Of a stretch of 64,000 nucleotides of DNA, positions 12,166-22,479 are shown one piece after another. The number at the start of each line of letters is the position of its first letter. The stretch's first letter is position 1. The DNA is from Cercophora sp. LCS_1 (lineage: Eukaryota > Ascomycota > Sordariomycetes > Sordariales > Lasiosphaeriaceae): the NCBI GenBank assembly GCA_036250225.1, contig JAPZLL010000010.1:558001-622000 (forward strand), written 5' to 3'. A program made the translations under genes and the position numbers. Below the pieces are notes generated by a model that had not been told where the DNA came from, ran no database searches, and saw only the letters and a list, made by a program, of their open reading frames with translations.

Positions 12166-13959
12166 TCAAGCCATCTCGGAGATGGCGTCAAACTGGAGGT
12201 CAATGGCGGTCCTGTCGAGAAATGAGAGAATGGAGAGCCGCACAGTGATGTGAAGAGGGGGTTGGAAAGCAACTTCAATCACAGAATCGGCCTTGCGTCG
12301 ATCCGAAGGGTCAGGCTCCAGGTATAGCCGCGTCTGCTCGTCATTTTCCCGGGCCTTGCTAATGATGCGGTCGAGGAAAGATCTAATCGAATGCCTGCGG
12401 CTCTTACGGGCCGCGAATTGACTTTCTGTCAGGATTCTGCACCAAGGGCCGTTGGGAAAGGCGGGCGCGAATCCCCAGACGACCAGTAACCCCGCCACAC
12501 TGGAATAAGTGCTGGCCAGGGATATCACGCCGATCGATTCAGCTGAGTGTTGTGGGGTCAAGTAATTCCCCGAGAGGGTGGATGTGCTTTGCGAGATGGT
12601 GTAGCCCACCTCTTCAAGCTTGTCAAGCCCGCTCAGTTTGATAGGCGGAAACTTCCATTCCTGGAACCTAGCCACGGGTTTGTATGATGTGAGAGTAATC
12701 TGAGCTCTCCTTGCATCGGACGGGTTGAATATGACTGGATGGACACAAAGCATTGGTTAACGGTTGGTTTCGATGGATGATGGTTTGTGCCATGCATGTG
12801 GATGTGATGGAAATTGCGGGTACGAACCTCGGTAGGCGTCTTCAGGGTCTTTGTGACCCATGAGTGAGCAGGTATCGGGCTCATCAGGGGTGATCTCAAA
12901 GAGTAGACCGTTGCCGATACGCTGGAATTTGTCGCTCGATTCCATCCGTCTGAGCAGAATCGCGGGCCGGGAAAGGAGGTCGTGCCCGACAACACAATCG
13001 AGAATGCCGATATAATGGTCACGGGGATCCTCGCCGAAGGGAGATTTCAGTGGCTGGCAGAGAAGGAGCTCAATGTTCAACTCGCCATCAGCAAAAGACA
13101 TCTTGCCTTTTCCGGGGCGCATCGACCAGTCCGTCTCGATCTTGTCCTGAAAAAGGCCAGGGGAGTCCGCGAACACGGGCGTATAGCGGGTACGCTCAGT
13201 AGCAGGGGAGCTGGGCCGATCGAGGGAGCGGAACGCTAGAATCGAGTGGTCGTCAGAATCCTCAAGGATACACTCCTGCAGCCGAAGGAATGCCCTTTCC
13301 CCTTCCCCATACAACAGGGGCATGTTGACGCCAAAGATGCCGAGAAGACTGTAAGTGGTGTCCTCAAGCCGTGTACACCGGCGACTGGCTGCCCATCTGA
13401 ATCTGTCTGACAAGCTGAAACCTTCAAGAACTTGGTCGATGAGGTGGCCATCTTGTCTGGACAGAATGGACCCGGGTATGCCTGTGATCTTGGCTATCTC
13501 GGTCGAGAGCTCCTCCCTGGTCCCCAACAGTTCCCAGTCGAAATCATAGAACTCCAGTGATCCGGGCGCGATGAGTTCTTGCAGTGTCCAGCCACGGGTG
13601 AACCACCTGGACCGGCGCAGGTCAGAGAGGCGTGTAACATCTGGCAAGTATGCCAGGCAGACAGCGGCATCCCGGTAAATCTTGAACATGGCGTTGATAG
13701 CTTCGCTAAGCTCTGCGCTTGAAGCTTTGTCGATGCAGCAAGTGTCAATCCAAAGGTATCTTAAGCCCGCCTGACGGGTGTGAAGGGAAGCACGTTGGAT
13801 CTTCACGAACCCACGCTTCGCTTCTGCGAGTTTGGGCCCTGCCGTCATTTCCGAGAACGTGACTTCATCTTGTTCCCAGAGGTGCGAAAAGACGGCGTAG
13901 GGGGGTATTTCAGAAAAGAACCATTGGAGTGACAGTGTCTCGACATCGATGAGCCGCAT
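12166..13959 (-). CDS. HET-domain protein 1
   Basis: Two exons (13959-12828, 12734-12166) code for 566 residues. The ATG at 13959 was preferred over one 18 codons upstream because the family begins with M-R-L-I. The heterokaryon-incompatibility domain fills about residues 20-260: the YAVFSHLW block, YLWIDTCCIDK, then RSRWFTRGWTLQELIAP and the SLLGIFGVNMPLLYGEGERAF segment. Such proteins take part in non-self recognition and can trigger programmed cell death when activated. The C-terminal 300 residues have no recognised domain. The 93-nt intron has a GTTCGT donor. The gene is divergent from HET protein 2, sharing a 340-bp promoter region. Confidence 0.9.
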
Positions 13960-14299
13960 TTTCAAATTAGAGGGACAGAGACGGTCAGATTCCAATAAGT
14001 TGTTGATTGACAAGCTTCAGGGGATGGAAGTGGGGTTGAGGCCCAAGACAGCCCAGGCTCGATCGGAATGAGGTGCATGCCTTTCCTTGATGACTCAGAC
14101 TCAGCCTCCTGACACTGCATTTAGCCCAATTTCAGAGGGTAGCACACGTCGAGGGAAGCGGGGTAACCAGCGAAGTGCCTGGCCAAGACAACCTCAAAGC
14201 CGTGTTCAATTGTCGACATTGAACGCCCAAATCGATTACACCGACAGTACGAGATCAATCCGGATTGACCGGTGTGAGCAAGCGTGACACATTGAAAAT
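13960..14299. promoter_or_regulatory. Shared intergenic region of two divergent HET genes
   Basis: The 340 bp between the two start codons must hold both 5' untranslated regions and promoters. I could not assign individual elements. Confidence 0.5.
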
Positions 14300-16143
14300 A
14301 TGCGACTCATCAAAACAGACAGTTTGGAGATGGAGGAATTCGATGCAGCTCACCTTCCTCCCTTTGCCATTCTGTCGCACACCTGGGGCATCGAAGCTGA
14401 TACAGAGGTCACATACCAAGACATGATGTCGCCCTCGATGGAATACGCGAAGACAAAGCCAGGGTTCTCGAAGATCAAGGGTGCCTGCAGCAAGGCCGCT
14501 AAAGATGAGTTTGACTATGTCTGGGTCGACACTTGCTGGCAAGTCTATCTAGTCCCGTCTGCAGTGTCTTTTCAATGCAATGACCTTGAAGGATTGTAAA
14601 CCTTGAATGCGCTGACACATCCGTTTTATTGTGAAGCATCGACAAGACAAACTCTACCGAGCTCTCCGAGTCCATCAACTCCATGTATGAATGGTACCGC
14701 AAGTCGCGAGTTTGCTACGCCTACCTTGAAAACGTCCCTACGGCCGCTTCGGTGCTCGGGAAAGGGGCTGGCCGTTCTTTCGATCCTCTGGGGGGTTTCA
14801 GCCGCAGCAGGTGGTTTACCCGCGGCTGGACCCTTCAAGAGCTCATTGCTCCCGAGGTGGTCGAGTTTTACGCCTCAGACTGGTCCGAAATCGGCACCAA
14901 GGCCTCGCTCGCCGCGGAACTGGCCCAAATCACGGGCATCAACTCAGACGTCTTGAATGGCGCCGACGTGTCATCCTGCAACATTGCAGAGAGGGTCTCG
15001 TGGGCTGCTTCCAGGCAGACAACCAAGGTGGAGGACGCAGCGTACTGCCTGCTAGGAATCTTCAACGTTCACATGCCCCTAATATACGGCGAAGGGGTCA
15101 AGGCATTTCGGCGTCTCCAAGAGGCCATCATCCGAGAGACTGAAGACTACACCATCTTGGTATGGGGAATGAAAATGCCAAACAGCGATGTACCTCGCCG
15201 ACGCCACTATGAAGTGCCGGACCTCTCGCTGCCGGAAGCCATTGAATCTGTCCGACTCTCAGAGAAGCGACATCATGGGGAGGGTCGCCCTCCGGTCGAG
15301 TGCTCACCACTGGCAAGAAACACGTCTGACTTTAAGATTGAAAGTTCACAGCCGTGGAAGTACTCGGATCTCCAGCAGCGCATCTCAAACCCAACCGTTT
15401 CCAAGCACGCCAACGGCCTGAGCTACAGCCCGCCCGCGGTGACAAGCAGGGGTGTTCGGTTATGGGTCCACGTTACCGACTGCTCCCCAACGGCCTGCCT
15501 TGCATATACCAACTGTCAAATCTTCGGGAAAATTGTCTGCATAGCCTTGACCCGAAGACCAACGAGTGATGATGATGTCTACGCCCGGATATCTCCAAAG
15601 AACGGAGGCTACCTGTTCCTCAGCCCAGACTGTCTGCCATCCTTTACCCTTCAACGGGTATACCTTAGTGAAGCTGAGGGCATGACCGATTTGCGGAGGA
15701 TCTCAGCTCCATTATTGGATTCGGGCTCTATTGAGCTATCTGTCGAGGGACTCGAGCTTCAATGCTTCGGTGGATGGGACTCCTCGCTGGACTACAACAT
15801 TTCATCGATTCACACACTCGATTTTCGTACTACCGACATCCAAGCCGCACGGTGCCTGTACCGGGATGGAACGCCAGCTGTCGCCATCATCAGTAGAGAC
15901 TACTGCGACATCATCTCGTGCCCTGACTCACGCTTTGTGCTAGCCCAAGACGGCCTTTGGACGGAGACTCGAGGTTGGAACCAAGACTCACTTCGGCGAA
16001 TCAAGGCGACGATATTGAAGCAGCAGCGCATGTCTCGTCTGCGCAGGGACAGAGCATCAAAAAGCTTTGGTCACTTCACGTTGCATGTCGCGTACAAGAG
16101 AATGGGAAGCCGGACTGTGATTCAGATTAGAGCATCGTCATAA
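14300..16143 (+). CDS. HET-domain protein 2 (GC-AG intron)
   Basis: Two exons (14300-14538, 14637-16143) code for 581 residues. The start is the family-typical MRLIKTDSLEMEEF. The HET domain carries FAILSHTWG, VWVDTCCIDK, SRWFTRGWTLQELIAPE and CLLGIFNVHMPLIYGEG. The intron starts with GCAAGT instead of GT and ends in GAAG. Only this junction restores the invariant DTCCIDK motif in frame: exon 1 ends in tgc-tg and exon 2 begins with c-atc-gac-aag. Any GT donor nearby breaks the motif. The C-terminal half has no recognised domain. It is related to HET protein 1 in layout and forms a divergent pair with it, probably an old local duplication. Confidence 0.88.
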
Positions 16144-16481
16144 GAGACGTCTGCATGAAAGGATAACTTTGGAGACAAATCATCACCCGTTCGCCCACGG
16201 TGCCGGCTTAAATATTGTACCTTACCCTGATGGAAGTAATACAGACATATCGACCTACCAAGAGATTCTTTCCACATTCTCGTATTTCCACTAGATAAAA
16301 AAAAGCCATCGACCTAGCTAAGATACCTAATAAGACACAAAGGAGCATAGGCCTCAGACTAAACCCAGGAGATCTAGAAGTATCGTCACTTTGATCAGGT
16401 ATAGAGGAACGTTGCTGCGAAAAAGTAAACCCCTTTCTAGTCAAACACACCAAGCCGCTAATACTTGCCCAACAAACGTAT
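16144..16481. other. Intergenic region
   Basis: 3' flank of HET gene 2 facing the truncated remnant on the minus strand. No gene seen. Confidence 0.5.
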
Positions 16482-17023
16482 CTACCGAAAGAGCGACTTT
16501 GAACGCTGCACCATAGTCCTCTTCTTGGCCAAGAGTTCTGCCACCTGTTCGTAGTATTCCTTCTCCACGGCACTTGATCGTGTTTGGAGGAATGAGTGTA
16601 TCTCTGCTTTGAGATCCTCCAAGCCCATCGGACTGACAACCTGCGAGCTGTAAACCCCTTTGATTCAAGAGATATTTGACCGTTTCGAGCCTGACGAACG
16701 TATCAATCTCTGGGAAGTCACGTCTGGAAGACGCGTCGGTCAGAAAGTACTTGTAGCCAAAGATAGCACACTCGGGAAGTCCATGTGAAGACTCGGTTGT
16801 CCGTTGGTTCAAACAACCCTTGTTGGCTTTGGCTTTGGCCTTGACGTACGGAAGCAGAGAAAATTGAGCCGAAAATCCCAAGAACGTGTCCTGCACCAAC
16901 AACCGGTTATGCCCGTTGTCCGGGTCGTCAGCGATGACCAGTGCCCCTTGGGCGAATCCCCAACGCGATAGCTCGTAGCCCAGCGTTGGGCGTCTACCTT
17001 GATAGGGTAATTGTAAACCGGTC
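16482..17023 (-). pseudogene. C-terminal remnant of an unidentified, possibly NACHT/ankyrin-type protein
   Basis: Immediately after the stop of the 2OG-oxygenase-like gene the minus strand has coding-like sequence with no start of its own. It reads through ECAIFGYKYFLTD and EIDTFVRLETVKYLLNQ, then shifts frame near 16670 within CAAAGGGG, and continues as GVYSSQVVSPMGLEDLKAEI and VEKEYYEQVAELLAKKRT to a stop at 16482. The DLKAEI...EKEYY...LLAKK pattern resembles the C-terminal ends of large fungal NLR-like or ankyrin proteins, but I recognise it only weakly. The missing start, the frame break and the abrupt junction point to a truncated, decayed gene. Confidence 0.45.
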
Positions 17024-19354
17024 TCACTGTTCGTCTTCGTCATCCTCAACTTCCGAGTCGTCATCGTCGCTCTCCCTCGTCCAGTAACTTCCCTCCTCTT
17101 CACCTCCTAACTCTTTCACCTTTCTCCAAAATGGCCCTCCAAGATGCTTGTCCGCAAGCTCCTCGGGCACTTCGTTGGTCACAACGGGCACGGCAATCTT
17201 CCGGTTAGTGTCGACATTCACGGCCCAGTCGTTCCTCCAAAAGTCCAACACAAAATGGAAGCCCTCTCTTTCGTGCTTCCTCCATATGATCGGAGGGATC
17301 AGTAGCTTTGGGGCCTGGACCTCCTTTTCAACGCCGACGTACACCTCGGCGCCAAACTCAGAGTCTCCCCAACAGGCGGCAAAGTTCAACCTCCTCCCTT
17401 CTCCCATAAACAAAATCTTGTCACCCTCAACCCGAATATTCTTCTCGTTGAGCACAACCTCACTGCCCAGCATCATCAGCGGCACGCCAAGCAACTTCTT
17501 CCTAGCAAACCCACAGCACTTCTTGTACTCCTTCATCACATCCTCGCTCTTCCACGCATCAAACCACTTCCACGTGTGAAAAGGGCAACATCCCTCGTTG
17601 ATATCCTCGTCGTCTTCACCATCCTCATCCTCATCCTCATCCATCCAGCTCGGCCTGTCCCTAGGCTTGAACTCCTCGCCAGGCGCCATCCTGAACAACC
17701 CATCCACTTCGCCATCGCCCAGTCTCCTCACTTTTCCATCGCCATCAACCTCCAACCGCTTCAGCACCTCCCAAACATCACCCGCCTCCTCCACCTTGAC
17801 GCCGCCACAAACCTCTCTAAACGGCTTCCCGGCAACCACACAATTCAAATAGTCCAACACAGCAACCACAACCCCCTCCAACAAGTCGCCTCCCTCAACC
17901 CAATACCCACATCCATCCGTCACAAACTTCACCCCGCCAAACCTCTTCCCCAGCAACACCTGTTTCTTCCCCCTATCATCATCGCCCCAATGCATCCTGC
18001 TAACCCTCTCATAACACTCCCCAGCGTACCGCTCCAGCTCCTCATCAAACACGCTCTGCGCCGTCATATACACCGCCGTGCTAAATAGCGATCTCACTTC
18101 TTTCTTGCCACGAACCAAGTTCTCGTCAACAAAAATCAGCTCAGTCCTCAAAAAGACTTTATCACCCTCAATAAAAGGATTCCCAGAGTGTGTTAAGTCC
18201 TGTGGAAATATAACCACCGTGAACTCGTCCACCGATGTGATGCTGGTTTCGCCGATTGTCAGAACGCCAGACGGATTCGATCCGGACGTGAGGTAAATGA
18301 GAACCGTGTATTTGCTGATGTGATTCTGTGCCGAGTCGAAATACGGCGTGTCGAGGTGGGTTTTGAACGGTGCGGATGCGGGTGTGAAACGGTTGCAGCG
18401 GAAGATGTAGTTTGTCGACACCAAGTTTGGAGGGAGGAGAGAGAGGAGCGGGGAGGTGGTGATCGCTTTGGTTATGGCGCGAGAGAGGTTGGTGGAGGAG
18501 AAGATGTAGCGGGTTCCGCCGCGGGAGAGGGGGTTTAGGGGCGGGATGAAGAGAGGGAGGAATGGAAGATCGGAGAGGCTGGTTGTGGTGCCCTGGAGGG
18601 TGGCGGTGTAGATCGAGTTGGACTCGGAGACCGGCGTCAGTGAGGTCAAGGAGAGGGATGGTTCTGTCGAGACGCGTGAGTCGAGAGGGATGATGTTCTC
18701 GAAGTTGTGGTAGGAGAGCTCGGCTGGGTCAACAAAGACAGCAAAGAGGGCTGGGGTGGTAAGAACTTGGGCAAAGTAGGTTGTGAGACTGGCGGTTTTG
18801 GCGGGGAGGTCTTGGATGAACTTGAGGACTTTGAAGTTGGCTGAGGGGTGAAAGCTGACGGTCATGTTGTCGATGGTGGTGTGGCCGATGGATTCGTCAA
18901 GGATGTTCGCAACAGCCCTGAGGAGGTTCTTTTCCTCGTTGTCGAGCAAGTCGGCCATGAATGCGAGATAGAGGTCTCGGACGCTGAGGGCGACAATTCG
19001 CTTCTTCTCGATGTCGAGGGCCTGGTATTCCTCCGCCGCTGACTTGTCGTTGAGAAGAGCTCGAAGGAACGGCAGCGAACGTAGTCTCGCGTCTCCCTCG
19101 AGGGCTTCATTGTCCAAGATCAAAGGATGGAGTCGGGAGTTGAGGACACCGTCTTTTCCAGACAAAAGTGCATGCATGCGCGGAGTATCGTCGAGTTCCT
19201 CTTCAGAAAGCAAGTTTTTGATTTTGGTCTCGTCCCAGTGGGTCGACCCTCCGGGCGAAATTTGACACCATCTCGCGAATGTCGAGGACCTCTGCGCGCC
19301 CTCATCGGGCAAGGCAAGACGCTGTCGCTTTCGTTCGGGGCCGGGAGAGGACAT
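17024..19354 (-). CDS. 2-oxoglutarate/Fe(II) oxygenase-like protein with acidic tail
   Basis: A single exon codes for 776 residues. The middle contains a probable 2OG-Fe(II) oxygenase core. The metal ligands would be His333 and Asp335 (THLDTPYF) and His389 (LTHSG), and the 2-oxoglutarate-binding arginine would be Arg403 (FLRTELIF). The order and the spacing of about 54 residues from HxD to the distal His fit prolyl-hydroxylase-type domains. The N-terminus is basic (ERKRQR), possibly nuclear. The C-terminal third has conserved Trp/Cys segments (CCPFHTWKWFDAW) and two acidic runs, at about 573-586 and at the very end. The substrate is unknown. The assignment rests on the motif pattern, not on full-length similarity. 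Confidence 0.7.
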   Translation of the reverse strand: MSSPGPERKRQRLALPDEGAQRSSTFARWCQISPGGSTHWDETKIKNLLSEEELDDTPRMHALLSGKDGVLNSRLHPLILDNEALEGDARLRSLPFLRALLNDKSAAEEYQALDIEKKRIVALSVRDLYLAFMADLLDNEEKNLLRAVANILDESIGHTTIDNMTVSFHPSANFKVLKFIQDLPAKTASLTTYFAQVLTTPALFAVFVDPAELSYHNFENIIPLDSRVSTEPSLSLTSLTPVSESNSIYTATLQGTTTSLSDLPFLPLFIPPLNPLSRGGTRYIFSSTNLSRAITKAITTSPLLSLLPPNLVSTNYIFRCNRFTPASAPFKTHLDTPYFDSAQNHISKYTVLIYLTSGSNPSGVLTIGETSITSVDEFTVVIFPQDLTHSGNPFIEGDKVFLRTELIFVDENLVRGKKEVRSLFSTAVYMTAQSVFDEELERYAGECYERVSRMHWGDDDRGKKQVLLGKRFGGVKFVTDGCGYWVEGGDLLEGVVVAVLDYLNCVVAGKPFREVCGGVKVEEAGDVWEVLKRLEVDGDGKVRRLGDGEVDGLFRMAPGEEFKPRDRPSWMDEDEDEDGEDDEDINEGCCPFHTWKWFDAWKSEDVMKEYKKCCGFARKKLLGVPLMMLGSEVVLNEKNIRVEGDKILFMGEGRRLNFAACWGDSEFGAEVYVGVEKEVQAPKLLIPPIIWRKHEREGFHFVLDFWRNDWAVNVDTNRKIAVPVVTNEVPEELADKHLGGPFWRKVKELGGEEEGSYWTRESDDDDSEVEDDEDEQ

Positions 19355-19732
19355 TTTGAATGCGTGCTGTTTGTTGTCAAAGGAAACTGCGAAGTCGGTG
19401 ATCGGCTCGGATATATGCAGTTCGCAGTGGTTGCCTGTTTTTGGTTGGAGGATCTTAGGACCCGTCCCAGGTGGCGTTCAGGGGGTCGCAGCTGTGCGCC
19501 AAGACCCACCCGACTCAGACCCCAGCGGACATTTTGGGCTTTGACAATGGAGACAAGCGGGGCTCACGCGCAGTGGTGGATGCGGATCCGAAGTAACGGA
19601 ACGGAGGACCACCCCACAATTCCGGCCCCGGCTCGGTGTCCCACGCGCCGAAGCACCCGGGAACATCAACACAAACAAAATAGCATTTCAATATTCCATA
19701 CACTCGCTATCCCACCATTGAATACCACCCCA
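19355..19732. other. Intergenic region
   Basis: Promoter side of the oxygenase-like gene and 3' flank of the small membrane protein. No coding sequence recognised. Confidence 0.5.
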
Positions 19733-20209
19733 TCACCGATACAGCCAAGCAGTCCCCAACCCAGCCCCAGCATAAAGTACCGCAGTCCCCACCAGCTGTC
19801 CAATCGTCGCCGTCTCCAAGATGCCCTGTGCAAACGCAAATCCTAGAGCCACAACATCCAAACTGTCCGTCGCAACATTCAGCCAAATGGCCCTACGGAC
19901 CTCCTCATCACCAGCAACCTGTGCGACCGTCCCGCGCTTGGCCGATGCGCTGCGCTCAGCGAGAAGCAGGGTCTCGCCAACGACAATCTCGCGCACACCA
20001 AACATGCGTGTGAGGATCGACGCCTCGGGCGAAAGAGCGGCATTGACACCGACGATTTTGAGGGCGAATGAAGGCGCCAGAAGACAGCCGACGCCAAATG
20101 CGGCGCGGGTGATGCCGATGATGGAGAGGAGGGTTTTGGCGAGCGGGGTGGGCTGTTTCTTGGTGGCTGGGGTGTTGCCGTTGTTGAGGAGAGGAGTTGA
20201 GTCTGCCAT
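19733..20209 (-). CDS. Small multi-pass membrane protein
   Basis: A single exon codes for 158 residues. After a polar N-terminus of about 22 residues there are three to four hydrophobic stretches (TLLSIIGITRAAFGVGCLLAP, the LDVVALGFAFAQGI region and a final helix TAVLYAGAGLGTAWL). The RMFGVREIVVGETLLL segment is shared with small fungal membrane proteins of unknown function. No catalytic motif is visible. Confidence 0.7.
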   Translation of the reverse strand: MADSTPLLNNGNTPATKKQPTPLAKTLLSIIGITRAAFGVGCLLAPSFALKIVGVNAALSPEASILTRMFGVREIVVGETLLLAERSASAKRGTVAQVAGDEEVRRAIWLNVATDSLDVVALGFAFAQGILETATIGQLVGTAVLYAGAGLGTAWLYR

Positions 20210-20803
20210 TTTGAGTCTTGATCCAGTGAACGAGATGCTTTGATCAGCATCTTGTAAAATGGCGTAGATGCAGTTGGGGATGAAGCGGACTTATACACTG
20301 GGGTCTTGTCACATGCGCGTCCGCGGGTCCCGAACTCCGAAGCGCTGCCTTGTCTTGTCTCGGCAGCGCGCCCCGCATCTTCCAGACGGGACAGGGAGCT
20401 GAAAACGTAATTTATGTGTAATGCCTCAACATAACGCGTCAGCATAACGGAAACATTTGTCTTCACTAGTTTAGCGTTAGGCTTGTTGGTTGTTTCTGAT
20501 GCTTCGGTTTTACAGCCTGGCCGAAAGGCGGTCAAACTTTATGCCATTCATGGGTAAGAAATTGCTCGATGAACTGAGTTGGTCTATTTCCCAAGATCCC
20601 ATACCTACCTAAATTGACTGCTCATCAAGGTACGCGATAAACTTCTCGCAACTTTGTGACTTGGTCCTATCGCCTGGAAATTGGACGAGCAGCATATTCT
20701 GCATTTGAACCTATAATTACGATATCAAACACGAATAAAAATCATCCAATTGAAATAAACCTAAATCAACTCTTCCTCGACCCCGGCCACCAAATACGAC
20801 AGT
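20210..20803. other. Intergenic region
   Basis: AT-richer than the neighbouring genes, especially 20400-20780. No gene recognised. Confidence 0.5.
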
Positions 20804-21637
20804 TCAGCGCCTCGCCCGGCTCCTCTTCCCCCCAATACTAAACCCACAATTCGGCTTCCTCTCACAATACGTCATCGTCCTGATAAACCTCAGCTTCCCA
20901 CCCTCAACCCTAAACAAATGACTATCCGGCGCATTCCCAATACTCCCAAATTCCAGCAGTAAACTCGCGGCTCCAACCGTTTCATCGATCACATACCGCC
21001 GATTCGGCATATCATAGCTCTGAATCACGCCCAGATTGCACGTATCATTCGCCAATCCCCGGCCCGTGTACGCACCACCCTCCAACCGCGCACAGGGCGT
21101 TCCCCAGGGCACCACGACCGAGGCATTCTTGAAAATGTTGAGATAGGCATCAGCTGCCGCCTTGATCGTCTCGCGCGTGTCGCGCTTTTCGACGGGGATG
21201 ACGCCCCAGTCTTCTTGTAGGGAGTAGTGCAGGGTTCCGGTGGCGTTGAAGAGCCAGTCGCCTGGGGTTGTGACGATGCGGTCGATTTTGGTGATGAGGT
21301 TGGTTGTCGGGGACAGGAAGAGCTGGGCGCCGATGACCGTGGGGGAGGACGAGGTGGAGAGGAGGGTTGTGAAGGTTGCGCATTGGGTTAGGTCGGTGAT
21401 TGTGTGCTTGTAGTCGACTCGGACTGGGGAGAGAAGGGTGATGTTTTGGGTGGGGGATACGGAAAGGGTGCGGCCGTTTTCGAGGTAGGTTGTGTTTGGG
21501 GAGAGGATAGGACTGAGCCAGGTCAGGGAGCCGGTGCTTTGGGTGGCAATGTAGCGCTCTGTTGCAAGGGTTAAGAGGGAGGGTGTGCAAGCCGCTGAGG
21601 CGAGAGGCGGGAGAAGGAGAAAGGGAAGGGAACGCAT
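20804..21637 (-). CDS. Secreted DUF8021-like protein
   Basis: A single exon codes for 277 residues. The second in-frame ATG (21637) was chosen because MRSLPFLLLPPLASA is then a clean signal peptide with cleavage before ACTPS. Family landmarks are the VDYKHTITDLTQCATFT segment, TPGDWLFNATGTLHYSLQEDWG, and the near-invariant VPWGTPCARLEGGAYTG. These match the fungal extracellular domain DUF8021, whose function is unknown. Several N-x-S/T sites suggest glycosylation, and the C-terminus is basic. Confidence 0.85.
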   Translation of the reverse strand: MRSLPFLLLPPLASAACTPSLLTLATERYIATQSTGSLTWLSPILSPNTTYLENGRTLSVSPTQNITLLSPVRVDYKHTITDLTQCATFTTLLSTSSSPTVIGAQLFLSPTTNLITKIDRIVTTPGDWLFNATGTLHYSLQEDWGVIPVEKRDTRETIKAAADAYLNIFKNASVVVPWGTPCARLEGGAYTGRGLANDTCNLGVIQSYDMPNRRYVIDETVGAASLLLEFGSIGNAPDSHLFRVEGGKLRFIRTMTYCERKPNCGFSIGGKRSRARR

Positions 21638-22479
21638 TTTTGGTGATATTTTGTTGCTCAATGGTATGGCAGAGGCCGAGAGTGATGGTTAGACTCAGTG
21701 GTCGGCGTAAGGTAGTCTCCTCTTATATTGGCCCAAGGGCCTAACTGGGTGTTAATTATACGCGGGGTAAACAGCATTGGGCTCAGGGTTCGTATGGAAT
21801 AGCCTGTGAAAATAATTGCCGGGATAAGTTCAAAATATGTGATCATCCACGTCATTTCTCCAAAATCCCATCTCGGCTGTATATGATTTTCTCCTGGGCC
21901 CCTGGGAATGAACGACTGCCGAATGCAAACAGCATGACCCCTCTACCTTGCCGAAATTACAGTCCCAGGTCTTCGGTAATCTGGGGCTCTCAATGAAGGC
22001 AACACGCACTGCCCAGGGACGAACCGGTGCGGCCACCGACAAAGATTAAATATTGCTGAAAAGCGAAGGAGCTAAAGAACCTCCCACAGCGGCCGTCAAT
22101 ACGGTGGTACCACGATGTTCTAAATATGATGACATTGATGAATGATGAATGTTCTCTCAGTTGTAGAGGATTCAGTCGTCTACAGGTGTCTCTGTGTGTC
22201 AAAACGGGCGCCCCGTCAAGGAATCAAGGCAAATGTAGAACCTAGTTTTAAGTCGGTGATAATAACCGATACTCATGAGTTGCAAACTTTGTACTGCATC
22301 CGATCGGACCACAACCGAAATCTTCCACAATACCTTCGGTTATCGGTCTGTCAATGTTCGAAAACATGCTCAAGAAAGAGTTTTCCGTCGGCAACTAAGA
22401 TGGGCGCCGACGCTTCCACTCATTCCTTGAAAAGGTCGGGCAGTTCTTCCTTCATCCATATTCTTCACCAAACAGACCA
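21638..22479. other. Intergenic region between divergent genes
   Basis: It separates the DUF8021 gene (minus) and the broken F-box gene (plus). No coding sequence or RNA gene was recognised. Confidence 0.5.
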
